64,000 nucleotides of DNA from Burkholderia sp. Bp9142. Lineage in GTDB: Bacteria; Pseudomonadota; Gammaproteobacteria; Burkholderiales; Burkholderiaceae. How positions within the stretch are numbered: position 1 is the stretch's first letter; the number at the start of each line of letters is the position of its first letter. Of this stretch, positions 52,834 through 61,548 are shown piece after piece. The position numbers and the translations under genes were made by a program. The notes below the pieces were generated by a model. That model saw only the letters and a program-made list of their open reading frames with translations. It did not search any database and was not told the DNA's origin. The DNA lies in contig NZ_QTPP01000028.1 of the NCBI RefSeq assembly GCF_003853415.1, positions 47,069 to 111,068 on the forward strand. The letters run 5' to 3'.

Positions 52834-53069
52834 CGGCGGCGGAAATTTTTCGGCTGGCCGGCTGGCCGGCGGGCCGGATAGCCGCATCATCGTGTCAGCG
52901 CACCAAACTCACGATCGGCCCGAGCGCGAAGATCGACGTCCGAACGGGGGTAGCCAGCGGCGAGCGCCGCCGGCTACCGATCGAAATCGCCATGCCACCG
53001 TCGGGCCAACGCCGCCGCTCGACCTTCCCCGTCCCGGCGCCGCGAGGCCGTTTCCGGCCCCGAAAAGCA

Positions 53070-53110
53070 AAACGGCGGAGCGGCTTCTTTCGAAGCACGC
53101 TCCGCCGTTT
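53070..53110 (-). terminator. terminator of rpsU
   Basis: AAACGGCGGAGCG and CGCTCCGCCGTTT form a 13-bp stem with an inner TTCGAAAGAA loop and a T-run on the minus strand, 22 bp past the rpsU stop. Confidence 0.88.
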
Positions 53111-53131
53111 CGCGGCGAACCCGAGACGCTC

Positions 53132-53344
53132 TTAGTGGAGCTTCTTCGGCAGCATCTGGCTGCGCAGGCGCTTGTGCAGGCGCTTGACGGCTGCTGCCTT
53201 CTTGCGCTTGCGGACTGCGGTCGGCTTTTCGTAGGACTGGCGTTCGCGCAGTTCAGCGATCAGGCCATTTTTTTCGATAGCACGGCGAAAGCGGCGAATC
53301 GCCACTTCGAACGGCTCGTTTTCTTTCAGAAGAATCGTCGTCAT
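53132..53344 (-). CDS. rpsU: 30S ribosomal protein S21
   Basis: A 70-residue protein of normal length: MTTILLKENEPFEVAIRRFR, then RAIEKNGLIAELRERQSYEK and a basic tail KRLHKRLRSQMLPKKLH. S21 is needed for initiation on structured mRNAs. Here it is not followed by dnaG and rpoD, unlike E. coli. Its 5' region faces fliC's leader. Confidence 0.98.
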   Translation of the reverse strand: MTTILLKENEPFEVAIRRFRRAIEKNGLIAELRERQSYEKPTAVRKRKKAAAVKRLHKRLRSQMLPKKLH

Positions 53345-53766
53345 GTCGTTCCTAAATTGCTTAAACGGTCAAAAACGTAGCGGCCAAGCGCCACGCACCG
53401 GCCATCCGAGCGTCCCCACAACAGGCGAAACGAGCGGAAATACGGCCTCGGAGGCCGGAAAAGAGAGGCGGAAAGCACCGCGAGTACGCTTCACAAGCCG
53501 CGTGCAGCGCCGCGTTTGACTGCCAGCAAGAATGCCGAGACGGCACAGGCTTGACAGAAAATCTCAATTCAGCCCGCCATCATATCAGGAAATCACAGAC
53601 AAAACTACCCTTTTGTCGATCCCGATTCACCGTCCTGCGCGGCGCGGCCGCACACGCCGTCCAACGAGGCCATCGCACGGCCCGGTCAAAATCGCTGCCG
53701 GCCATGCCGGGCGCGGACTTCACGGCGCCCCGGCCAGTCCGTCCCGAATTTCCTCGAACATCCCTC
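53345..53766. other. intergenic region between rpsU and the fliC promoter
   Basis: About 420 bp, AT-richer near 53560-53630. It should contain the rpsU promoter on the minus strand. A frame is open on the plus strand but lacks recognisable protein sequence. No gene called. Confidence 0.35.
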
Positions 53767-53794
53767 TAAAGTTTTCGCCGGGTGCCGCCGTCAA
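53767..53794 (+). promoter_or_regulatory. sigma-28-like promoter of fliC
   Basis: TAAAGTTT (perfect -35 match) followed after 12 bp by GCCGTCAA (6/8 to GCCGATAA). The spacer is one base longer than the canonical 11; with 11 the -10 match is worse. It leaves a leader of roughly 85 nt before the fliC start. Confidence 0.75.
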
Positions 53795-53885
53795 CCAGGA
53801 AAGGCGGGCAGCGCCACTCGCGATAAAGCGCAACGCCGAAAACGATCCTGTCTGTACTCAGGCATTTTCCAAAACGAGGAAGCAA

Positions 53886-54710
53886 ATGCTGAACATCAAC
53901 ACCAACATCCTTTCGCTGACGACGCAGACGAATCTGTCGGGCTCGCAAAGCGCACTGTCGCAAGCGATCAACCGCCTGTCGTCGGGCAAGCGCGTGAACA
54001 CGGCAGCCGACGACGCGGCAGGTCTCGCGATCTCGACGACGCAAACGGCCGCGATCAACGCGCTGACGCAAGGTGTCGCAAACGCGAACAACGGTATCTC
54101 GATGATCCAGACCGCAGCCGGCGCGCTGCAGTCGACCGTCGACAACCTGCAGCGTATCCGTACGCTGGCAGTCGAATCCGGCGACGGCTCGCTGGACTCG
54201 AACGCACGTGCCAACCTGCAAGCTGAAGTCACGACGCGTCTGGGCGAAATCGACCGCGTGGCAACGCAAACGACGTTCAACGGCCAGACCATCCTGAGCA
54301 ACGCCGGCAACGTCACGTTCCAGGTCGGCGCATCGGCGAACCAGACCGTTGCCGTCAACTTCGGCGCGACCGTGTGGACGAGCACGGGCGCAGGCCTGAG
54401 CCTGAGCGGCCTGACGGTCAGCGACCAGACGAGCGCACAGTCGGCGATCACGGCAATCGACACGGCACTGAAGAACGTCAACACGTTCCAGGCAACGCTG
54501 GGTGCAGCACAGAACACGTTCCAGGCTGCGATCACGACGACGCAAACGCAGGCAACCAACATGAGCGCAGCGCGTTCGCAGATCACCGACGCGGACTTCG
54601 CGACGGAAACGGCGAACCTGAGCAAGGCGCAAGTGCTGCAACAAGCCGGCATCTCGGTGCTCGCGCAAGCGAACTCGCTGCCGCAGCAGGTCCTGAAGCT
54701 CCTGCAGTAA
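53886..54710 (+). CDS. fliC: flagellin FliC, short form
   Basis: A 274-residue flagellin: conserved N-terminal D0/D1 helices (LNINTNILSLTTQTNLSGSQ, RLSSGKRVNTAADDAAGLAI), a short Ser/Thr-rich centre (about 140-185), and C-terminal D1/D0 (SQITDADFATETANLSKAQV, LAQANSLPQQVLKLLQ). Lacks the large D2/D3 domains; other Burkholderia flagellins I know of are near 385 residues. Thr/Ser-rich loops are candidates for glycosylation by the downstream GT41 proteins. GAGGAAG site before ATG 53886. Codon use is skewed to GCA/CGT/CTG as in highly expressed genes. Confidence 0.97.
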   Translation: MLNINTNILSLTTQTNLSGSQSALSQAINRLSSGKRVNTAADDAAGLAISTTQTAAINALTQGVANANNGISMIQTAAGALQSTVDNLQRIRTLAVESGDGSLDSNARANLQAEVTTRLGEIDRVATQTTFNGQTILSNAGNVTFQVGASANQTVAVNFGATVWTSTGAGLSLSGLTVSDQTSAQSAITAIDTALKNVNTFQATLGAAQNTFQAAITTTQTQATNMSAARSQITDADFATETANLSKAQVLQQAGISVLAQANSLPQQVLKLLQ

Positions 54711-54807
54711 TCGGGAATATCCGCGCCGGGCTCGCCGCCCGCGCACACGGCGTCGTCCGCGTTGCGGCGCGCGACGACGCCGGTTCGGCCCACCGAACCC
54801 GACACTC

Positions 54808-54830
54808 CAGGGAGGCACGCCTCCCTGCTT
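54808..54830 (+). terminator. hairpin after fliC
   Basis: CAGGGAGGC and GCCTCCCTG (9-bp stem, 2-nt spacer) followed by CTTGCATTT. A short T-run, so a moderate terminator between fliC and fliD. Confidence 0.6.
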
Positions 54831-54897
54831 GCATTTGAATCGAAGCACGGCGCCCCGCCGGAACGCGCGCCATCACGCAAACGACTGGAGCACCCGC

Positions 54898-56325
54898 ATG
54901 ACCACGACGAGCACGAGCACAAGCACGACCGATATCGGCAGCCTCCTGGCGCAGGCCGGGCAATCGATCATCAGCGGCGCGACCAATTCGACGCTCGACG
55001 TCAGTTCGCTCGTGTCGGCACTGGTTACCGCGAAGACGGCCGGTCAGACCCAAACCCTCACGACCCGGCAGACGGCAGACAACACCGAGCTGTCGGCGGT
55101 CGGCAAACTCAAATCGGCGCTGTCCGCGCTGCAGACCGCGATCGCCGGTCTCGCGAACGGCACGACGCTGAGCGGCCTCGCGGCGACCGCGAGCGGCAAC
55201 GGCATCACCGCGTCGGTCAAGAGCGGCGGCGGGGCGGTCGCAGGCTCGTACTCGGTCAACGTCACGCAGCTCGCGAGCGCGAACAAGCTGTCGTCGGCGG
55301 GCCTCACGTCGTCCGACACGATCTCGGCCGGTTCGCTGAGCATCACGCTCGGCAGCAACACGGCGTTCAACGTCAACGTCGCTGCCGGCGCATCGCTGTC
55401 CGACATCGCGACCTCGATCAACACGACAGCCGGCAACCCGGGCGTCACCGCGTCGGTGATCACCGGCTCGGACGGCCAGCATCTCGTGATCCAGTCGAAC
55501 AACACCGGCGCGGCCAACACGGTGTCGGTGAGCGGCACCGGCGTCAACTCGAAGCTGACGTCGGGCTATACCACCGTGACGCCGGCCGCGGACGCGAAAT
55601 TGACCGTCGATGGCACGCCGGTGAGCAGCGCATCCAACAGCGTGTCCGGCGTGCTGACGGGCGTCACGCTGAACCTGACGTCGGCCGCGCTGAACACGAC
55701 CCAGACGGTCACGCTTTCGCCCGACACGACGGCCACGACGAGCGCGATCAACGCATTCGTCAACGCCTACAACAGCTACGTGACGACCGCGCAGTCGCTG
55801 TCGTCGTACGACCCGAACACGTCGACGGCCGGCCCGCTGCTCGGCGACTCGATGCTGAACACGATCTCGAACGGTCTCGCGACCGCGATCAGCGGCGGCG
55901 TCACGACGGGCAGCCCGAGCACGACCTATTCGCTCGCGGCGATCGGCATCAACCTGCAGGCCGACGGGACGCTGCAGGTCGACTCGACCACGCTGAACAC
56001 CGCGCTCACGTCGAACAGCCCGGCCGTTGCCGCGCTGTTCAACACGACGAACGGCGTCGGCCAGACGCTGAACAAGCTGGTCAACACGTACACGCAGACG
56101 AACGGCCTGATCGACCAGCGCACCACGGCGATCAATACGGACCTGAAGAACCTGTCCGACCAGGCGACGCAGCTGAAGAACTACTCGGCTCAGCTCACCA
56201 CGCAGTACAACGCGCAGTTCACCGCGCTGAACAACCTGATGGCGACGATGGCGAACAACACGAAGTACCTGACCCAGTTGTTCGGCGGCTCGAACAGCGC
56301 CGGTGCGCTCGCCACCAACAAGTAA
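54898..56325 (+). CDS. fliD: flagellar filament cap protein FliD
   Basis: A 475-residue cap protein: N-terminal segment (LDVSSLVSALVTAKTAGQTQ), Ser/Thr/Ala-rich domains with LASANKLSSAGL, NAFVNAYNSYVTTAQSLSSY and a C-terminal coiled region (LIDQRTTAINTDLKNLSDQA, YNAQFTALNNLMATM). Needed to add flagellin subunits at the tip. Start ATG 54898 with TGGAG upstream. Precedes fliT. Confidence 0.97.
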   Translation: MTTTSTSTSTTDIGSLLAQAGQSIISGATNSTLDVSSLVSALVTAKTAGQTQTLTTRQTADNTELSAVGKLKSALSALQTAIAGLANGTTLSGLAATASGNGITASVKSGGGAVAGSYSVNVTQLASANKLSSAGLTSSDTISAGSLSITLGSNTAFNVNVAAGASLSDIATSINTTAGNPGVTASVITGSDGQHLVIQSNNTGAANTVSVSGTGVNSKLTSGYTTVTPAADAKLTVDGTPVSSASNSVSGVLTGVTLNLTSAALNTTQTVTLSPDTTATTSAINAFVNAYNSYVTTAQSLSSYDPNTSTAGPLLGDSMLNTISNGLATAISGGVTTGSPSTTYSLAAIGINLQADGTLQVDSTTLNTALTSNSPAVAALFNTTNGVGQTLNKLVNTYTQTNGLIDQRTTAINTDLKNLSDQATQLKNYSAQLTTQYNAQFTALNNLMATMANNTKYLTQLFGGSNSAGALATNK

Positions 56326-56360
56326 GCGGCCTGTTCGCACGACGGATCCGGACGACGACC

Positions 56361-56657
56361 ATGACGACCGATACGCTGAATCAAGCGCTCCACCTGACCC
56401 AGGCGATGCAGTCGGCCACCGCGCTGCGCGACTGGGAACGCGTCGCGGCGCTGGCCGACGCGCGCTCGCCGCTGTTGATGGGCCTGTCGCCCGAGCAGAC
56501 GCCGGCGGCGCTCGACACGATCCGCCGGATCATGGACATCGACGCGTCGATCGCGCAGGACGCACAAGCCGATCGCGACCGCCTCACGCAACAGTTCACC
56601 GCATCGCGCGAGCGGATTCGCGCGGCCGGCCTCTATCAGTCGACCGGCATGCTGTAG
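56361..56657 (+). CDS. fliT: flagellar chaperone FliT
   Basis: A 98-residue helical protein (LHLTQAMQSATALRDWERVA, IRRIMDIDASIAQDAQADRD) with FliT-type length and position directly after fliD. FliT guards FliD and binds FlhC to limit class II expression. Identity rests on position and size, because this family is poorly conserved. ATG 56361. Confidence 0.82.
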   Translation: MTTDTLNQALHLTQAMQSATALRDWERVAALADARSPLLMGLSPEQTPAALDTIRRIMDIDASIAQDAQADRDRLTQQFTASRERIRAAGLYQSTGML

Positions 56658-56712
56658 GCACAAGAACAACAACGCGCGCCGCCGTCGAGCGTGCGCCGAT
56701 GCCGTAGCGTCG

Positions 56713-56738
56713 AGCCGCCTTCGGGCGGCTATTTTTTT
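56713..56738 (+). terminator. terminator after fliT
   Basis: AGCCGCC and GGCGGCT around a TTCG-type loop, followed by seven Ts. It separates fliCDT from the convergent glycosyltransferase genes. Confidence 0.92.
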
Positions 56739-56803
56739 GCGTCGAGAAGAACGGGACGGCACGGTGCGGATCCGCACCGTGCCGGATCGGCTGCGTCGCC
56801 CGA

Positions 56804-59065
56804 CTAGCGAGCGGCCGCCGCCGCATCGACCATCTGCGCGAACGCCGCTTCCAGATTCCGGGCGAAGCGCGGCGCATCGCACAGCGGCGAGCGCAGCAGC
56901 CGCGCGCGCAACCCGGCCCGCACCGCGGCGACATGCGGCAGGTCGTTCGCGAACGCGGCGGCCTTCGCGACGTAGTCGTCGTCGTGGTCCGCGATCCATT
57001 CGGGCATCCCGAGCGTATGCAGGATGCTTTCGCCGATATGCGACAGGAACCGGTCGCCGCGCCGCGTGATGACCGGCGCGCCCATCCACAGTCCTTCCAT
57101 GCTCGTCGTGCCCCCCGGATACGGAAACGGATCGAGCACGATGTCGATGTCGTTGTACGTGCCGATATGCGCGAGCCGTTTCGATCCGCCACGCAGCAGC
57201 AGGCGCTCGGCGGGAATGCCGTGTGCCGCGAAGCGTGCGGCGATGCTCGTGCGCAGCGCGGCTTCTTCCAGTTGCGCCGACTTCAGCAGCAGGCGCGAAC
57301 CGGGTACCGCATGCAGCACGCGCGACCACAGCGCGACGACGGCGTCGCCGATCTTGTTCGCGTTGTTCAGGCAGCCGAACGTGACGACACCTTCGCGCGC
57401 GGCCGGTAGCGGCCCGACCTCGAGCGGCTGGGCGGGCGGCGTGAAGCACAGATAGCTGTCGGGCAGCCGCCATGGCCGCTCGACGAAGTGACGTGCTTCG
57501 TCGTCAGGCAGCACGTGGCGATCGCCGATCACGTAGTCGATCGCGGCGATGCCCGTCGTCGCGAAATAGCCGAGCCAGGTCGCCTGCACCGGTGCCGGCT
57601 TCCATGCGAACACCGGCAGGCGGTTCGACGCGGTATGACCGCTCAGGTCGAGCAGCACGTCGATGCGGTCGTGCTCGATCAGGTCGGCGGCCGCGCGGTC
57701 GTCGAGCGCGGTGATGTCGCGCCATAGCGAGAAATGCCGCTTGAGCGCGGCGGTCGTGTCGTCCTCCGCCGACTGCGTCGCGTAGGCCACCGCTTCGATG
57801 CGCGACGGATCGAGCGCCGCGACGACGCTCAGCAGGAACACCGCGACCGGATGCGACTTCAGGTCGCCGGACACGAACCCGACGCGCAATACACGCCCGG
57901 CGGACGGCCGCGGCACATGCGTACGCGGCGATGCCTGCGCGGCCATCCGCGCGCCGAATTCGCGCGCGCGATCGAGCAGTTGCGCGGGCGACAGCCGGTC
58001 CGTGCCGGCCGCGTGAAACATGCGGCCCGAATGCGCATTGCGGTACGCCGGATCGAGTTCGAGTGCGCGATCGTAGCTCGCGAGCCCCGCATCGAGGTGC
58101 CACAGCGCGCACAGGATGTCACCCATCACGGCGTGCATCTGCGCAGTCGGGTTCGGCAGCGACAGCGCGATACGACAGCTGTCGAGCGCCTCGCGCCGCT
58201 TGCCCTGCCGGACCAGCGTCTGCGCAAGATGGTGATGCAGGTCGGCTCGATCGGGCGCCGCGGCCAGCGCGCGCCGCAGGCTTGCGACCGTGCCGTCGAG
58301 ATCGCCCGCGCGCTCGAGCGCGGCCGCAAGGTGGAACAGGCAGTCGACTTCGCCCGATTGCGCCGCGCGGGTGAGGCTCGCGATCGCCGCGTCGAGTTCG
58401 TCGCGCTCGAACAGCAATCCGCCAAGCGCGTGATGCGCGGCATGCAGTTCCGGTTGCAGCGCTATCGCGTGGCGGTAGCACGCGATAGCGTCGTCGGGCC
58501 GGCGTTGTGCACGCAGTACGTTGCCCTGGTTGAAGCGGGCCTGCGCGTAGCCGGGATCGAGCGCGATCGCCTTCTCGTACGCGCGCGCCGCGGCGTCCAG
58601 TTCGCCCTTGTCCTGCAGTGCGTTACCGAGATTGTTGTAGGCCGGCGCGTAATCGGGGCGCAGCCCGAGCGCCTGTGCACAGCTCAGCATCGCGGCATCC
58701 GCGTCGCCTGCGTCGCGCAACGCGTTGCCGAGGTTGCTGTGCGCCTCCGCATAGCCGGGCGCGAGCGAAATCGCGCGCCGGTATGCAACGAGCGCATCGT
58801 CGAGCCGACCGTGCGCGCGCAGCATGTTGCCGAGGTTGTTCAGGTAGACGGGATCGGCGCGCAGCGCGATCGCGCGCTCCATCAGCGCGAGGCCGGCCGG
58901 GAACTGGCCGAGCTGGCACGCGAGCAGCCCGAGGAAATGCGTCGCGTCCGGCTGATCCGGCTCGTCGCGCCGGATTGCCTCGTACAGCACGCGCGCGTCG
59001 TCGAAGCGCCCGGCCTGGTGGTGCACGAACGCCGCGTTCAGCCATTGCGCGACAGTGCCCGTCAT
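56804..59065 (-). CDS. TPR-GT41 glycosyltransferase (SPINDLY/OGT type), likely flagellin glycosylation
   Basis: A 753-residue protein: TPR repeats in about residues 10-320 (units such as YLNNLGNMLRAHGRLDDALV and AHSNLGNALRDAGDADAAML), then the GT41 catalytic domain with RVGFVSGDLKSHPVAVFLL (His of the OGT active site), DLSGHTASNRLPVFA, LGYFATTG, FGCLNNANKI and LDPFPYPGGTTSMEGLWMG. Such enzymes move GlcNAc or related sugars onto Ser/Thr. ATG 59065 overlaps the upstream gene's stop (ATGA). Third of three coupled paralogues, convergent with fliT. Confidence 0.92.
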   Translation of the reverse strand: MTGTVAQWLNAAFVHHQAGRFDDARVLYEAIRRDEPDQPDATHFLGLLACQLGQFPAGLALMERAIALRADPVYLNNLGNMLRAHGRLDDALVAYRRAISLAPGYAEAHSNLGNALRDAGDADAAMLSCAQALGLRPDYAPAYNNLGNALQDKGELDAAARAYEKAIALDPGYAQARFNQGNVLRAQRRPDDAIACYRHAIALQPELHAAHHALGGLLFERDELDAAIASLTRAAQSGEVDCLFHLAAALERAGDLDGTVASLRRALAAAPDRADLHHHLAQTLVRQGKRREALDSCRIALSLPNPTAQMHAVMGDILCALWHLDAGLASYDRALELDPAYRNAHSGRMFHAAGTDRLSPAQLLDRAREFGARMAAQASPRTHVPRPSAGRVLRVGFVSGDLKSHPVAVFLLSVVAALDPSRIEAVAYATQSAEDDTTAALKRHFSLWRDITALDDRAAADLIEHDRIDVLLDLSGHTASNRLPVFAWKPAPVQATWLGYFATTGIAAIDYVIGDRHVLPDDEARHFVERPWRLPDSYLCFTPPAQPLEVGPLPAAREGVVTFGCLNNANKIGDAVVALWSRVLHAVPGSRLLLKSAQLEEAALRTSIAARFAAHGIPAERLLLRGGSKRLAHIGTYNDIDIVLDPFPYPGGTTSMEGLWMGAPVITRRGDRFLSHIGESILHTLGMPEWIADHDDDYVAKAAAFANDLPHVAAVRAGLRARLLRSPLCDAPRFARNLEAAFAQMVDAAAAAR

Positions 59066-61548
59066 GAGCGTGTTCCATCCGTGTCGCCGGCCACGTAGCG
59101 GGCCCACATCCCGTGGAAGGCATCCTCGAGATTGCGCGCGAAGCGCGCCGCATCGCACAGCGGCGACGCGAGCGTGCGTTCGCGCAGCGTCGCGCGCAAC
59201 GCCGCGAGCGCGTCGCGGTCGCTCGCGAATGCGATCGCCTTCGCGAGATACGCGTCCTCGTCGGCCGCGATCCAGCGGCCCATCCCGGCCGCATGCAGCA
59301 GGCTTTCGCAGATATGCGTAACGAAGCGGCCGCCCTTCATCCCGATCACCGGCACGCCCATCCACAGCGCTTCGGCCGTCGTCGTGCCGCCCGGATACGG
59401 GAACGGGCTCAGTGCGATGTCGATCCGGTTGTACGCGTTGAAGTACTCCGCGCGCGGCGAACCGCCTTCGAGGATCAGCTGGTGCGCGCCGATGCCGTGC
59501 CGCGCGAAGCGTTCGAGCGTCGCGCGGTTCAGGTCGCTCGCGCCGAGTTCGTGCGCCTTCAGCATCAGCCGCGCATCGGGCAGCGCGTGCAGCAGGCGCG
59601 ACCACAACGCGATCACGTCATCGCTGATCTTCGTGAGCTTGCCGAAGCAGCCGAACGTCACTCCGCCGTTCGTGGCCATCGGCAGCGGTCCGACCTCGAC
59701 GTCGTAAGCCGGCGGCGTGAAGCACAGGTAGCTGTCCGGCAAATGCCACGGCTGCTCGACGAAGTGATGCGCCTCGTCGGCCGGCAGCGTATGCGGATCG
59801 CCGATGAAGTAGTCGATCGCGCGGCAGCCGGTCGTCGCGAAGAAGCCGAGCCAGCTCGCCTGCACGGGCGCGGGGCGGTGCGCGAACACGGGCAGACCGC
59901 TCCAGTTGGTGTGGCCGGCCAGGTCGATGAGCACGTCGATGCCGTCGTCGCGAATCATCCGCGCGGCCTGGTCGCGATTCAGGCACGTGAGCTTCTTCCA
60001 GCTCGCGAAACCCGCCTTCAGCCGCGCGGTCACGTCGTCCTCGACGACGAAGGTCACGTATGCATGCGGCTCGATGCGCGTGCGATCGAGGTGCGCGAGC
60101 ACGCTTTCGAGGAAGATCCCGACCGGATGCTGGCGCAGGTCGCCGGACACGAAACCGACGCGCAGCGGCCGGCCGCACGCCTGCAGCGCACGCTGTTCGC
60201 GGTCGTGCGGCAGCAGCCGCGCGTCGCGCGCCAGGTAGTCGCCGTAGCGCCGCGCATCGACGATCCAGTCCTCGGGCGCGAATGCCGGCGAGCTCGACAT
60301 GTTGAACAGCAGCCGCGCGTAAGCGCGGTGCGGATCGTGTTCGACGGCTTCGCGAAACGCATCGACCGCCCCCGCGAAATCGCGCTTGGCCCAGCGGATG
60401 TCGCCGAGCGTCAGCTGGATCTTCACCGGATCGACGCCGAGCTCCTGCGCGATCCGGTATTCGCTCATCGCCTCGTCGAGCTTGTCGAGGCGGAACAGCG
60501 CGGCCGCGAGATTGTGGTGCGCGTCCGCGTCGTCGGGATTCAGGTCGATCGCGTGGCGATGGCTCAGCTCGGCCGCTGCCATGCGGTCGAGGTTGTGATA
60601 CGCGAGGCCGAGGAAGTTGTACGCATCCGCGAGCGCGGGATCGAGTTCGATCGCATGCCGGCACAGGCGCATGGATTCCTCGTATTCGCCCTGCTGGCAA
60701 CGCAGCTCGCCGAGCCGGCACCATGCGGACGCGTAGCCGGGATCGATCTCGCACGCACGCTCGAACATCCGCGCGGCGCCATCGAAGTCGTTCATGCTGC
60801 GCAGCGACCGCCCGAGCGCGCAATGGCCTTCGGCGTCGTCCGGTTCGAGCCCCGCCCGCGCATGCTCGAGCGCGCCGTCGAAATCGTCGGTCGCCCGCAG
60901 CGCGGCCGCCAGCCCGCGATGCGCGACGCGCAGCGCGGGGTTCAGTTCGATCGCGCGGTGGTAGTGCACGCTCGCATCCGCGTGCCGCTCCTGCGCGCGC
61001 AGCACATTGCCGAGGTTACTGTGCGCTTCCGCGTACGCGGGATGAAATGCGATCGCCTTGCCATAGCTCGCCGCGGCCGCCTCCAGCTCGCCCAGGTCCT
61101 GCAGCACGTTGCCGAGGTTGTTGTATGCCTCCGCGTAACCGGGGCGCAGCTCGATCGCGCGCGAACAGCTCTGCATCGCCTCGGCCGGCTCGCGCGCATC
61201 GCGCAGCGCGTTGCCGAGGTTGTTGTGCGCTTCCGGATAGTCGGGACGCAGCGCCACCGCGCGACGGTAGTGCGCGATCGCGTCGTCGAGCCGACCGCAC
61301 TCGCGCAGCATGTTGCCGAGATTGTTGAAATACGACGCGTCCGGCCGCGCGGCGAGCGAGCGCTCCATCAACGCGAGGCCCGCGTCGTACTGCTTCAGCT
61401 GGCACGCGAGCAGCCCGAGGAAGTGCATCGCGTCCGGCTGTCCGGGCTGCGCGTGCAGGATCGCGTCGTACAGCGTCTTCGCTTGCGCGAGACGGCCGGC
61501 CTGATGGTGCGCGAGTGCCTGCTGCAAGGCCTGCTGGATATCGTTCAT
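59062..61548 (-). CDS. TPR-GT41 glycosyltransferase (SPINDLY/OGT type), second paralogue
   Basis: An 828-residue protein with about eleven TPR-like repeats (first half) and GT41 domain: RVGFVSGDLRQHPVGIFLES, DLAGHTNWSGLPVFA, LGFFATTG, FGCFGKLTKISDD, LSPFPYPGGTTTAEALWMG. Start ATG 61548 overlaps the stop of the next upstream gene by 4 bp. The first 190 residues are identical to the third paralogue at 61545-64000 apart from a few changes, whereas the rest is diverged. Predicted flagellin O-glycosylation enzyme. Confidence 0.92.
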   Translation of the reverse strand: MNDIQQALQQALAHHQAGRLAQAKTLYDAILHAQPGQPDAMHFLGLLACQLKQYDAGLALMERSLAARPDASYFNNLGNMLRECGRLDDAIAHYRRAVALRPDYPEAHNNLGNALRDAREPAEAMQSCSRAIELRPGYAEAYNNLGNVLQDLGELEAAAASYGKAIAFHPAYAEAHSNLGNVLRAQERHADASVHYHRAIELNPALRVAHRGLAAALRATDDFDGALEHARAGLEPDDAEGHCALGRSLRSMNDFDGAARMFERACEIDPGYASAWCRLGELRCQQGEYEESMRLCRHAIELDPALADAYNFLGLAYHNLDRMAAAELSHRHAIDLNPDDADAHHNLAAALFRLDKLDEAMSEYRIAQELGVDPVKIQLTLGDIRWAKRDFAGAVDAFREAVEHDPHRAYARLLFNMSSSPAFAPEDWIVDARRYGDYLARDARLLPHDREQRALQACGRPLRVGFVSGDLRQHPVGIFLESVLAHLDRTRIEPHAYVTFVVEDDVTARLKAGFASWKKLTCLNRDQAARMIRDDGIDVLIDLAGHTNWSGLPVFAHRPAPVQASWLGFFATTGCRAIDYFIGDPHTLPADEAHHFVEQPWHLPDSYLCFTPPAYDVEVGPLPMATNGGVTFGCFGKLTKISDDVIALWSRLLHALPDARLMLKAHELGASDLNRATLERFARHGIGAHQLILEGGSPRAEYFNAYNRIDIALSPFPYPGGTTTAEALWMGVPVIGMKGGRFVTHICESLLHAAGMGRWIAADEDAYLAKAIAFASDRDALAALRATLRERTLASPLCDAARFARNLEDAFHGMWARYVAGDTDGTRS
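60942..61502. repeat. near-identical DNA tract shared by two GT41 genes, copy A
   Basis: Matches 63440-64000 at a constant offset of 2498 bp. In 61021-61502 I saw only three base differences in about 480 bp, far fewer than between the catalytic halves. The match begins abruptly near 60940 and reaches the window edge, so its full length is unknown. Confidence 0.9.

Noticed and set aside
54583..56340. 585-codon frame antisense to fliD
   Set aside because: Consists of Arg/Gly/Asp-rich sequence antiparallel to an unambiguous fliD.
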